Positions 1 to 6,977 of a stretch of DNA of 11,423 nucleotides are shown here, piece after piece. Origin of the DNA: JBGOUV01 sp041477815 (lineage in GTDB: Bacteria > Acidobacteriota > Terriglobia > Bryobacterales > JACQDG01); contig JBGOUV010000225.1 in NCBI GenBank assembly GCA_041477815.1, positions 1 through 11,423 of the forward strand, given 5' to 3'. The translations under genes and the position numbers were made by a program. The stretch's first letter is position 1, and every line of letters starts with the position of its first letter. The notes under the pieces were generated by a model that had not been told where the DNA came from, did no database searches, and was given only the letters and a program-made list of their open reading frames with translations.

Positions 1-972
1 GCCTACCAGGAGATCGGCTACAAACTCGTCGCCGTGACGGACATCTTTCCCGAGGTCGGTAAGCGTTTCGCCGGCAAGTGGGGCTGCGAGTTTATCGCCG
101 ACTACCGCGACCTCTGCCGTCACCCGGACATCGACTATATCGACGTCTGCACCTACCCGAATTTCCGGATGCAGCCGGTGGAGGAGTGCGCCAAGCATGG
201 CAAGCACATCCTGGTCCAGAAGCCCATGTCCACCAACCTGGAGACCGCCCGGCGGATGATCGAGGTCGCCCGGCAGGCCGGCATCGTACTGGGCGTGGTG
301 AGCCAGCACCGTTTCGACGAGGGCTCCCAGTTCCTGTACCACGCCATCCGCGGCGGCCGCCTGGGCCGCCTGCTGCAGGCCGACGCCTACGTGAAGTGGC
401 ACCGGCCGCAGTCTTACTACGATAAGCCCGGCAAAGGCGGCTGGGAGCTCGAAGGCGGGGGCGCGCTCATCAACCAGGCTATCCACTCGATCGACGTGGT
501 CCGCTGGATCGCCGGGCCGGTCGCCGAAATCTATGGCCAGTGGCAGCTCGGCGTGGCCCACAAGATGGAGTCCGAGGACGTGGCCAACGCCATCATCCGG
601 TACGCCAGCGGGGCCACCGGGGTCATCCAGGGCTCGACCGCCTTCTATCCCGGCTACCCCGAGCGGGTCGAGTTCCACGGCGCCAAGGGTTCGGCCATCA
701 TGGAAGGCGACCGCCTCACCCACTGGGACGTCGAAAACGACCCCGGCCCGGCCCCCCCCCTGGCCCGCAACATCGCCAGCGGCGCCGCCGACCCCATGGC
801 CATCTCGATCGAGCCGATCAAGGCCCAGTTCCGCGACTTCGGCGAGGCCTGTAAAAACCGCCGACCGCCGCTGGTCTCGGGGGAGGAAGGCTATGCCGCC
901 CTGGAAATCATTGTCGGCATCTACAACTCGGCTCGCCGGGGGGAAAAGATAATTCTAGCCCCTGCAAAGTAG
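1..972 (+). CDS. Gfo/Idh/MocA family oxidoreductase (5' truncated by window)
   Basis: The reading frame is open from the first base and ends at TAG 970-972, giving 323 visible residues. The start codon and the N-terminal GxGxxG dinucleotide-binding loop lie upstream of the window. What remains is the end of the Rossmann fold and the C-terminal alpha/beta domain typical of this family, which oxidises or reduces sugars, inositols and related polyols with NAD(P). The usual EKP motif appears as QKP at 217-225. The substrate-domain signature G-G-G-A-L-I-N-Q-A-I-H-S-I-D spans about 457-495, with the expected histidine at 484-486 and aspartate at 493-495. A run of nine C lies inside the gene at 752-760. 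The next gene starts 39 nt downstream on the same strand. The family assignment is firm, but the substrate cannot be told from sequence. Confidence 0.9.
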   Translation, partial: AYQEIGYKLVAVTDIFPEVGKRFAGKWGCEFIADYRDLCRHPDIDYIDVCTYPNFRMQPVEECAKHGKHILVQKPMSTNLETARRMIEVARQAGIVLGVVSQHRFDEGSQFLYHAIRGGRLGRLLQADAYVKWHRPQSYYDKPGKGGWELEGGGALINQAIHSIDVVRWIAGPVAEIYGQWQLGVAHKMESEDVANAIIRYASGATGVIQGSTAFYPGYPERVEFHGAKGSAIMEGDRLTHWDVENDPGPAPPLARNIASGAADPMAISIEPIKAQFRDFGEACKNRRPPLVSGEEGYAALEIIVGIYNSARRGEKIILAPAK

Positions 973-984
973 ACCGGATTGCGC

Positions 985-990
985 TACAAT
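985..990 (+). promoter_or_regulatory. Possible -10 box for the 2-hydroxyacid dehydrogenase
   Basis: TACAAT lies 21 nt before the start codon and upstream of the AGGAG ribosome binding site. No good -35 box is visible at the expected distance. The gene could also be read from the upstream oxidoreductase transcript, because the gap is only 39 nt. Confidence 0.3.
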
Positions 991-1011
991 CCCCAATCTT
1001 AGGAGCAACCC

Positions 1012-2019
1012 ATGAAGAAGCTATTGTTTTCGCTCTGCGCCCTCTCCCTACTCTGCGCCGGACTCCCCGCCCAGACCAAGAAGATCCTCGCCTCCGCCGA
1101 CGCCATCAAACAGCTCGGTAACCCCCACCCCCAAGCCCGGCTGGTCGCCGTGACCAAGGCCAACATGATGCAGGAGCTCGCCGATGCCGACGCCTTCATC
1201 GGCACCATCACGCCTGAGATGGTGCGGGCCGGCAAGAATCTGAAGTGGGTCCAGGTGATGAGCGCCGGGGTGGAGAACGTCCTGTTCAAGTCCGGCGGCA
1301 ACGATCTGCGCGACTCGAACATCGTCCTCACCAACAACCAGATCGTGCAGGGCCCGGAGATCGCCGACCACGCCATGGCCATGCTCCTGTACCTCACCCG
1401 CTCGCTCAACGTTTACAATGCCGGCAAGGCGAAGGAAGAGATGCCGCGCGGGCGGTTTCCGGGCATCGAGCTGATGGGCCGCAACGCCGTGGTCATCGGC
1501 TGCGGCGGCATCGGCACGCAGATTTCCCTGCGCGCCTGGGCGCACGGCATGAACGTCACCTGCGTCGACCCCGAGGACATCCCCTACAACCCCTTCATGA
1601 AGCGCGTGGTCAAGCCCGACCAGCTCGACGCGGTCCTCCCCGACGCCGACGTGGTCTTCATCTCCGCCCCCCACACCCCCATGAGCAACAAGATGGTGGG
1701 TCCCAGCCAGTTCGAGAAGATGAAGAAAGGCGCCTACTTCATCGCCGTCAGCCGGGGCGGGATTTATGACCTCAACGCCCTGGTCAAGGCCTTGGACGAA
1801 AAGCGCCTGACCGGCGCTGGTGTCGACGTCACCGATCCCGAGCCTCTCCCCAAAGGCCACCCCCTGTGGAAGTTCGACAACGTGGTCATCACCCCGCACA
1901 TCGCCGGCCGCTCCGACAAGGACAACGCCCGCATGATCGGCACCATCCAGGACAACATCCGGCGGTTCTGCGAGGGGAAGCCGCTCATCAACGTGGTCGA
2001 TAAGCAGAAGGGGTACTGA
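1012..2019 (+). CDS. D-2-hydroxyacid dehydrogenase, NAD-dependent, with predicted signal peptide
   Basis: This 335-residue member of the D-isomer-specific 2-hydroxyacid dehydrogenase family would reduce a 2-keto acid or oxidise the D-2-hydroxy acid with NAD(P). The nucleotide-binding loop G-C-G-G-I-G is at residues 163-168. The catalytic triad is intact: Arg248 in S-R-G-G, Glu277 in D-P-E-P and His296 in T-P-H-I-A-G. The start at 1012 is supported by AGGAG at 1001-1005. The first 20 residues look like a Sec signal peptide: two lysines, a hydrophobic stretch from Leu4 to Leu18, then a possible signal peptidase I site after Ala20. No lipobox is visible. Homology to the enzyme family begins after this segment, so the leader is an addition. 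An exported NAD enzyme is odd because free NAD is scarce in the periplasm. Substrate is unknown. Confidence 0.9.
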   Translation: MKKLLFSLCALSLLCAGLPAQTKKILASADAIKQLGNPHPQARLVAVTKANMMQELADADAFIGTITPEMVRAGKNLKWVQVMSAGVENVLFKSGGNDLRDSNIVLTNNQIVQGPEIADHAMAMLLYLTRSLNVYNAGKAKEEMPRGRFPGIELMGRNAVVIGCGGIGTQISLRAWAHGMNVTCVDPEDIPYNPFMKRVVKPDQLDAVLPDADVVFISAPHTPMSNKMVGPSQFEKMKKGAYFIAVSRGGIYDLNALVKALDEKRLTGAGVDVTDPEPLPKGHPLWKFDNVVITPHIAGRSDKDNARMIGTIQDNIRRFCEGKPLINVVDKQKGY

Positions 2020-2031
2020 GGGTCCCCACGA

Positions 2032-2037
2032 TAGAAT
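2032..2037 (+). promoter_or_regulatory. Possible -10 box of a leaderless transcript for the FemAB-GNAT gene
   Basis: TAGAAT is separated from the ATG by six G residues. Transcription from this box would start at or within a base or two of the start codon. No convincing -35 element is visible. Confidence 0.3.
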
Positions 2038-2043
2038 GGGGGG

Positions 2044-3675
2044 ATGCCCTCCCTAGCGCTGCGCCGGGTCGAATTTCACGGCTCGGCGACCGAGTGGGAC
2101 GAGTTATGCGCCGGCTTCCAGGACTTCACCGCCATGCAGTCCTACGCCTGGGGCGAAGGTCGCCGCGGGGACGGGTGGGCCGTCGCCCGCGACCAGTGGC
2201 TGGCGCCCGACGGGACGCTGGTTGCCGCCGCCACCGTTTTGAGCCGCCGGCGCTATGCGATCCGGCTGTCCTACATCAGCCGCGGCCCGCTGGTCCGGCG
2301 GGAAGGCGTTCCCCAGCCCGAAATCGAGGCCTGCTGGAAGGCGTGCGTAGCCCAATATCGCGCCGCCCTCGGCTGGGGCGCTGTACTGCTTTGTTATATC
2401 TACCAGACCCTGGCCGACATCACCCCTCCGGCCATTCGCGACGCCGGCCTTTATCCCCTCTTCCCCGACACCGGCGAGTACGCCTTCTCGGCCCTGGTGC
2501 GCCTCTCCTCGCGCGACCAGTTGCTCCAGGGTGCGACCTCCAAGTGGCGCCAGATTTATCGACACTCGGAAGAGTTGGTCCCCGAGGTGAAATGTTCCAC
2601 CGACCCTGCAGCCGGGGAACGGGCCCGGGAGCTGCTCGCCAGGCTGGAGGCTCAGAAGAGCTTCTCCAACAGCATGAGCGACGCTCTCCGCCGTGAACTG
2701 CTGGCTTCCGGCGCTCCTCTGTTCTACCTGGAAGACTCCCACGGTCGGATGACGGCTGTGCTTATGGTCGCCACGGCCGGTGGCTGCGCCGCCCGCGTGC
2801 TCAGCGCCGTGGAGCCGGAACAGGGCCGTGTGCACCCCGGCACCGGCCGGGTGCTGGAGGTGGCGTTTTCCCGCTGGGCCTTCGACCAGGGCCTCCGGGT
2901 CTACGACCTGGAGTGCCTCAACCCTTACAACACGGGCGTGTATCAGTTCAAGGAAGGAATGCGCGGCGTTATGTTTTCTCCGGGGGGGATGCATGCGGCC
3001 TCGCGGCCCCGGCTGCTCGCCGGCGCCTACTCCCTTTTCCGCCGCCGGGCCTGGGACTTCCCCCGTTTCCTGTGGCGAACCTCCCGCGGCTATCTGTTCC
3101 AGTTGGCCTCCCAAAGGCTGACCGGCGGCGCTTTTTCCGCTTTCCGCCTGAGTCTCTATTCCCGGGCCCTCGACGGCGCCGCCGTGGAAACGCGTCCGGG
3201 CGGAACCCTGCTCTGCTTGGACCGCTTCGACCTCGAGGACTTTCGCTACCGCCTCTCCACCGTCCGTCACGTCTGGAACGACTGCCGCGACCTGCAGCCG
3301 TCTCAGAAAGAATGCTTCGTGCTCCTGGGTAAGTATGGCTACGCCGTGGCTTACGGTTTCCTGTTCTGGAACCGCCTCCCTCTTCCCGAAATCGACAGCG
3401 TCTTACCCCTGGAGCCCGGGGAGGTCTACATCGCCAATTGCTTCGTGATCCCCGAATCCCGTGGCCAGGGCCTCTACCGCTACCTGCTCGAGCAAATGTG
3501 CGCCCGCGCCGGCCGGAGCGGCGCCCGGCGGGCCTGGATTTCCGTCAACGCCGCCAACCGTCCCTCCGCTCGCGGCATTGAAGGCGCCGGCTTCCGGCTG
3601 CGCAAGGAGGCTCGCTGGCTGCGGCTGGGCCCCTGGCGCCGTCTTCGCTGGTACGAGAACCAGTCCGGTGAGTAA
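2044..3675 (+). CDS. FemAB-like acyl/aminoacyl transferase fused to a C-terminal GNAT acetyltransferase domain
   Basis: The 543-residue protein has two parts. Residues about 1-320 resemble FemAB/FemX-like transferases (GNAT superfamily): Q-S-Y-A-W-G-E near 32-38, W-R-Q-I-Y-R-H-S-E-E in the middle, and the characteristic D-L-E-C-L-N (288-293) followed by Y-Q-F-K-E-G (300-305). Residues about 370-540 look like a second, classical GNAT fold with the acetyl-CoA pyrophosphate loop R-G-Q-G at 473-476 and a typical N-x-x-N-x-x-A-x-x-x-x-E-x-x-G-F segment after it. FemAB proteins add amino acids to peptidoglycan or occur in exopolysaccharide loci, and GNAT domains acetylate amines. The ATG has no clear Shine-Dalgarno sequence, only a G run, and TAGAAT lies 6 nt upstream, so the message may be leaderless. 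The gene overlaps the downstream deacetylase start. The exact acceptor is unknown. Confidence 0.82.
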   Translation: MPSLALRRVEFHGSATEWDELCAGFQDFTAMQSYAWGEGRRGDGWAVARDQWLAPDGTLVAAATVLSRRRYAIRLSYISRGPLVRREGVPQPEIEACWKACVAQYRAALGWGAVLLCYIYQTLADITPPAIRDAGLYPLFPDTGEYAFSALVRLSSRDQLLQGATSKWRQIYRHSEELVPEVKCSTDPAAGERARELLARLEAQKSFSNSMSDALRRELLASGAPLFYLEDSHGRMTAVLMVATAGGCAARVLSAVEPEQGRVHPGTGRVLEVAFSRWAFDQGLRVYDLECLNPYNTGVYQFKEGMRGVMFSPGGMHAASRPRLLAGAYSLFRRRAWDFPRFLWRTSRGYLFQLASQRLTGGAFSAFRLSLYSRALDGAAVETRPGGTLLCLDRFDLEDFRYRLSTVRHVWNDCRDLQPSQKECFVLLGKYGYAVAYGFLFWNRLPLPEIDSVLPLEPGEVYIANCFVIPESRGQGLYRYLLEQMCARAGRSGARRAWISVNAANRPSARGIEGAGFRLRKEARWLRLGPWRRLRWYENQSGE

Positions 3676-4447
3676 AGGCAAGGAGGCGTTCGCCCGCCTC
3701 CACTACCGATTTTTCGGAAGCCGGTCTCGCCCGCGCCCCGGCGGACGCCTCCTGCTCTATCACGACGTGCGTCCCGAGGACGCCTCCCGGTTCGCCGCCC
3801 AACTCGACTTCCTCCGCGCCCACTACCGCGTCCTTCCCGTCTCCCAGTTCCTATCGTCCCTTTCCAGCCCCGAGTCCCACGACCACCCCGCCGTGGCCAT
3901 CACCTTCGACGACGGCTACCGCGACAACTACGAGGTAGCCTATCCGCTGCTCCGCCGCGCGGGACTCTCGGCCGCTTTCTTCCTGGTCTCCTCGATGCCC
4001 GCCGAAACTGCCGCCGGCCGCGACGCCGCCCCGGAGCCCGCTCCGGGCGGCTGGTCCCCCCGGCTGTTTATGACCTGGGAAGAGCTTCGCGAGATGACGC
4101 GCGCCGGCATGGAGATCGGTCTCCACAGCCACGTCCACCCCAACATCGCCCAACTCTCCACCGCCGAGTTCGAAGCCGACGTCGACGCCAACCTCCAGAC
4201 CATCGCCCAGCGCCTGAACGTCACGCCGGTGGCCTACGCGGTTCCGTTCGGCGGCGGCCGCCACACGCATCCCGACCTGGGTACCGTCCTGGCCCGGCGC
4301 GAGGTCCGGCATGCGCTGCTGGCCACCCACGGCTGGAACGACGCGGCGGTGTCGCCCTACCGCCTGCACCGCGACGCGGTCCAGCCGGAGTATGGGCGCG
4401 ACTACCTGCGGGCCATTCTCGCCGGCTGTTTTGATTGGGTGGGGTGA
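3668..4447 (+). CDS. Polysaccharide deacetylase (NodB homology domain)
   Basis: From a GTG start at 3668 this gives 259 residues. The NodB domain is complete: T-F-D-D-G at residues 79-83 (catalytic and metal aspartates), H-S-x-x-H at 153-157 (metal histidines) and the V-P-F-G-G motif at 192-196. Such enzymes remove N- or O-acetyl groups from cell-wall or exopolysaccharide sugars. The GTG overlaps the end of the FemAB-GNAT gene by 8 nt, implying translational coupling and a shared function in modifying an envelope polymer. The frame is open further upstream, but that part lies inside the preceding gene and does not look like the family. No signal peptide is seen, so it may act in the cytoplasm, or the true start may differ. 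A 7-bp hairpin sits a few codons into the gene at 3682-3701. Confidence 0.85.
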   Translation: MSKGKEAFARLHYRFFGSRSRPRPGGRLLLYHDVRPEDASRFAAQLDFLRAHYRVLPVSQFLSSLSSPESHDHPAVAITFDDGYRDNYEVAYPLLRRAGLSAAFFLVSSMPAETAAGRDAAPEPAPGGWSPRLFMTWEELREMTRAGMEIGLHSHVHPNIAQLSTAEFEADVDANLQTIAQRLNVTPVAYAVPFGGGRHTHPDLGTVLARREVRHALLATHGWNDAAVSPYRLHRDAVQPEYGRDYLRAILAGCFDWVG

Positions 4448-4528
4448 CTGCTACGGTCCGTCAAGACTCCCTAAGGGCGAAGACTCGGCAGCCTCGACAG
4501 CGGCGCCACTGTTCGCGTTTCGGTGCAG

Positions 4529-5365
4529 CTACTGGCAACGGTTCCGCAGTTCCCCCAGCCCCTCCACCTTGACCACCACCTCATCGCCAGGCTGCAGGAA
4601 GATGGGAGGTTTGCGGGCGAACCCGACCCCCGGGGGGGTGCCGGTGGACACGATATCGCCGGGCTCCAGGGTCATGACCTGGGAAAGGTACGCAACCAGC
4701 TCGGGGATGCGGAAGATGAGCTGCGAGGTGGAAGAATCCTGCAGGACGCGGCCGTTCACCTCACAACTGATACGGAGGTTGTGGGGGTCCGGGATCTCGT
4801 CGGCGCTGACCAGTTCGGGGCCCATGGGGGCGAAGGTATCGAAGGTCTTGCCGATCACCCACTGGCTGGTGGCGCGCTGGAAGTCGCGGGCGCTGACGTC
4901 GTTGACGATGGTGTAGCCGAAGACGCAGTCCTTCCATTGGGCGGGGGCCACGTCCTTGCCGCGGCGTCCGATCACGAAAGCCAGCTCGGCCTCGTAGTCG
5001 ACCTCTTGGGATACCTTCGGGATCTGGATGGTGTCGCCCGGGCCGATGACCGCGTTGGAGTACTTGGCGAACACAGTGGGCGTGGCGGGGATGGCCAGCC
5101 CCGACTCGATGGCATGGTCGCGGTAATTCAAACCGATGCAGATGAACTTGGGGGGCTTGGGGAGCGGGGCCAGGAGCCGGACCGCGGACAGGGGATGCAT
5201 GGCCGCGCTGGGCGGATTGGCGGCCAGGTTCTGGGCGACCTGGCGGGCGCGGTCGCCGTCCTCTAGAAAGGCGACCAGGTCGGGGTAGGGCAGCTCGACT
5301 ACTTTTTGATGGGCGACCACGCCGGGTTGGGGGCGGCCGCCGGCGGAAAATGTGACTAGGCGCAT
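4529..5365 (-). CDS. Fumarylacetoacetate hydrolase (FAH) family protein
   Basis: This 278-residue protein has the FAH fold that hydrolyses or decarboxylates diketo acids with a divalent metal. Metal ligands are in D-Y-E-A-E-L (Asp123, Glu125, Glu127), with V-N-D-V-S-A-R-D following (Asp156) and the G-K-T-F-D loop at 172-176. The C-terminal S-T-G-T-P-P-G-V-G loop is intact. The overall architecture, a short N-terminal domain then the catalytic domain starting at F-I-C-I-G-L-N-Y, matches bacterial enzymes annotated as 2,4-diketo-3-deoxy-L-fuconate hydrolase or related diketo-acid hydrolases. The divergent SDR gene supports a role in sugar-acid breakdown, but the substrate is not proven. The start at 5365 fits the family N-terminus M-R-L-V-T-F. 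A GAGG lies 4 nt before the ATG and a -10 box 8 nt before it. Confidence 0.9.
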   Translation of the reverse strand: MRLVTFSAGGRPQPGVVAHQKVVELPYPDLVAFLEDGDRARQVAQNLAANPPSAAMHPLSAVRLLAPLPKPPKFICIGLNYRDHAIESGLAIPATPTVFAKYSNAVIGPGDTIQIPKVSQEVDYEAELAFVIGRRGKDVAPAQWKDCVFGYTIVNDVSARDFQRATSQWVIGKTFDTFAPMGPELVSADEIPDPHNLRISCEVNGRVLQDSSTSQLIFRIPELVAYLSQVMTLEPGDIVSTGTPPGVGFARKPPIFLQPGDEVVVKVEGLGELRNRCQ

Positions 5366-5373
5366 GAGACCTC

Positions 5374-5381
5374 ATTATAAT
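5374..5381. promoter_or_regulatory. Shared palindromic -10 element for divergent FAH and SDR genes
   Basis: ATTATAAT is a perfect 8-bp palindrome in the 25-nt gap between the two start codons. It contains TATAAT on both strands (5376-5381 on +, 5379-5374 on -). The distance from the -10 to the ATG is 9 nt for SDR and 8 nt for FAH, so both transcripts would be leaderless or nearly so. For the + direction, GTGACT at 5352-5357 matches the -35 consensus at four of six positions with an 18-nt spacer. The -35 for the - direction is weak. Both polymerase sites overlap, so the genes cannot be initiated simultaneously. Confidence 0.55.
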
Positions 5382-5390
5382 CAAAGCCTC

Positions 5391-6149
5391 ATGCTCACTC
5401 TGAAAGATAAGGTCGCGGTGGTGCTCGGCGGCGCGAGCGGCATCGGGAAGGCCGTCGCGCTGGGATACGCCAAAGCCGGGGCGGACGTGATCGTCAGCAG
5501 CCGGCGGCGGGAGGCGGTGGAGGAAGTGGCGGCGGAGTTGCGCGAGCTGGGGTCGCGGACGCTGGCGAAAGCCTCCGATGTGACCGATCGCCCTTCGCTC
5601 GAGGCGTTGTGCCAGGCCGTGGTGGCCGAGTTCGGGCGGGTGGACATTCTGGCCGTCACCTCGGGGATCCTGGTGAAGGCGCCTTCGGCGGACCTCGGCG
5701 AAGAGGACTGGCTGCGCGTGATCGACACCAACCTGAACGGGACGTTTCGCGCCAACCAGGTCTTCGGACGCCAGATGATCCGGCAGGAGCAGGGCGTCAT
5801 CCTGAACACCGGGTCCATGACCAGCTTCGTCAGCTTTCCGGAAGTGGCCGCCTATAACGCCAGCAAGAGCGGCGTGAAGATGCTGACCGAGACGCTGGCG
5901 GTGGAGTGGGCCCGGTACCACGTCCGGGTAAACGCGCTGGCGCCGGGGGTGTTCCGGACGCAGTTAAACACGCGGGCGCTGGACATTCCCGAGCGCCTGG
6001 ACGCCATTCTGCGGCGCACGCCCATGGGCCGCATCGGAAACCTCGATGAGCTGGTGGGGGCGGCGGTGTTTCTGGTTTCCGACGCCGCCTCCTTCATCAC
6101 CGGCGTGACCCTGCCGGTGGACGGCGGATTTCTGGCGAAGGGCATCTAG
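5391..6149 (+). CDS. Short-chain dehydrogenase/reductase (classical SDR)
   Basis: This 252-residue classical SDR would use NAD(P) to oxidise or reduce a hydroxyl/keto group. The cofactor loop is G-G-A-S-G-I-G (residues 13-19), with Leu instead of the usual Thr before it. The catalytic residues are Asn114, Ser142, Tyr155 and Lys159 (Y-N-A-S-K). The NNAG motif after strand 4 is replaced by V-T-S-G. The C-terminal P-V-D-G-G is typical. The ATG at 5391 is chosen because homology starts directly there (M-L-T-L-K-D-K-V-A-V-V). A GTG at 5352 in the same frame would add 13 residues that overlap the FAH start and the promoter. The divergent FAH partner suggests sugar-acid metabolism, as in pathways where an SDR makes the diketo acid that an FAH enzyme cleaves. 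Confidence 0.9.
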   Translation: MLTLKDKVAVVLGGASGIGKAVALGYAKAGADVIVSSRRREAVEEVAAELRELGSRTLAKASDVTDRPSLEALCQAVVAEFGRVDILAVTSGILVKAPSADLGEEDWLRVIDTNLNGTFRANQVFGRQMIRQEQGVILNTGSMTSFVSFPEVAAYNASKSGVKMLTETLAVEWARYHVRVNALAPGVFRTQLNTRALDIPERLDAILRRTPMGRIGNLDELVGAAVFLVSDAASFITGVTLPVDGGFLAKGI

Positions 6150-6153
6150 AGCG

Positions 6154-6162
6154 TGCTATCCT
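6154..6162 (+). promoter_or_regulatory. Possible extended -10 promoter for the desaturase-CDGSH unit
   Basis: TGCTATCCT (TG-N-TATCCT, 6154-6162) lies in the 59-nt gap between the SDR stop and the desaturase start. It leaves a leader of about 40 nt. A GGGGAG purine run at 6192-6197, 11 nt before the ATG at 6209, is the best ribosome binding site candidate. Confidence 0.3.
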
Positions 6163-6208
6163 AAAGGCTTCTGGCGGACAGCGGTGAACACGGGGAGTTT
6201 ACGACAAG

Positions 6209-6970
6209 ATGACGGTTTCTACCATTTTGTGGTCTTTGTTGGCGGCATTCCTATTGGCGCAGGTCTCCACTTTTTTCACGACGATCTACTTGCATAGAAG
6301 TATGACCCATCAGGGGCTGAAGCTGCACCCGGTGGTGGGGTTTCTCATGCACCTGGAGTTGTCCCTGCTGACCGGCATCGTCCCTCGGGAGTGGGCGGCG
6401 GTGCATCGCAAGCACCACCAGTTTTCGGATCAGGAAGGCGACCCGCACAGCCCCTACCTGGAAGGCATGTGGAAGGTGCTGTTTTTCAACGTGGTGATGT
6501 ACAAGCGCGAGATCCGGAACCCGGAGACGGTCCAAAAGTACACGCCGAACTGGAAAGACGATCTGATCGACCGGTTCCCGCAGGCCGGGGCGGTGGGGCC
6601 GTACGTAGGGGGGGCGCTGGTGGCGGCGGCGTTCGCGCTGTTTGCCGGAATCGGTTTGTGGGCCGGGGCGGCGCTGGGCGTGGCCACCTGGTTCGTGCAG
6701 GCCGGGATTTACGTCTTCCTCAACGCCATGATCAACAGCATCTGCCACAAGGTCGGCTACCGCACCTTCGACAACAAGGCCACCAATCTGCAGTGGGTCG
6801 CTTTGATCACGGCCGGCGAGGGACTGCACAACAACCATCACGAGTTTCCCAGCTCGGCCACCATGAAGGCCAAGCGCTGGGAGATTGATCCGGCCTGGCC
6901 GGTGATCCGGCTGCTGGAGAAGCTCGGGCTGGCGGAATACAACGATCGGGCGCTGGCCCGGGCGGCGTGA
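6209..6970 (+). CDS. Acyl-CoA/fatty acid desaturase (delta-9 type, membrane di-iron)
   Basis: This 253-residue membrane desaturase introduces a double bond into acyl chains using O2, two iron atoms and electrons from a redox partner. All three histidine boxes are present: H-R-S-M-T-H (29-34), H-R-K-H-H (66-70) and H-N-N-H-H (207-211). Hydrophobic segments lie at about residues 5-25, 40-58 and across about 130-175. G-D-P-H-S-P after box two and E-F-P-S after box three match the stearoyl-CoA desaturase family. There is no fused cytochrome b5 or ferredoxin domain, so a separate electron donor is needed. The CDGSH gene begins 7 nt after the stop and is a candidate. The protein is slightly short for the family but looks complete. 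Confidence 0.93.
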   Translation: MTVSTILWSLLAAFLLAQVSTFFTTIYLHRSMTHQGLKLHPVVGFLMHLELSLLTGIVPREWAAVHRKHHQFSDQEGDPHSPYLEGMWKVLFFNVVMYKREIRNPETVQKYTPNWKDDLIDRFPQAGAVGPYVGGALVAAAFALFAGIGLWAGAALGVATWFVQAGIYVFLNAMINSICHKVGYRTFDNKATNLQWVALITAGEGLHNNHHEFPSSATMKAKRWEIDPAWPVIRLLEKLGLAEYNDRALARAA

Positions 6971-6977
6971 GGACCGC

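Noticed and set aside
1048..1899. 283-residue open frame on the - strand inside the 2-hydroxyacid dehydrogenase
   Set aside because: The + strand gene has intact catalytic motifs. The antisense translation is low-complexity and rich in G, H, V and D, as expected from the complement of GC-rich codons.
2104..3270. 388-residue open frame on the - strand inside the FemAB-GNAT gene
   Set aside because: It is antisense to a gene with recognisable domain motifs and has no family-like motif itself.
4448..4528. Intrinsic terminator between the convergent deacetylase and FAH genes
   Set aside because: No stable stem followed by a T tract is visible on either strand; only short imperfect GC pairings around GGCGCC.
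4311..5266. Two + strand frames across the deacetylase end and FAH gene (4311-4916 and 4523-5266)
   Set aside because: Both are antisense to the FAH gene or out of frame with the deacetylase and show no motif.
5352..5390. Upstream GTG start for the SDR gene
   Set aside because: It would add 13 residues that do not fit the family, overlap the FAH start and contain the -10 box; ATG 5391 matches the SDR N-terminus.
4761..5921. 386-residue - strand frame spanning the FAH and SDR genes
   Set aside because: It crosses both real genes and the divergent promoter, and its translation is arginine/proline-rich without motifs.
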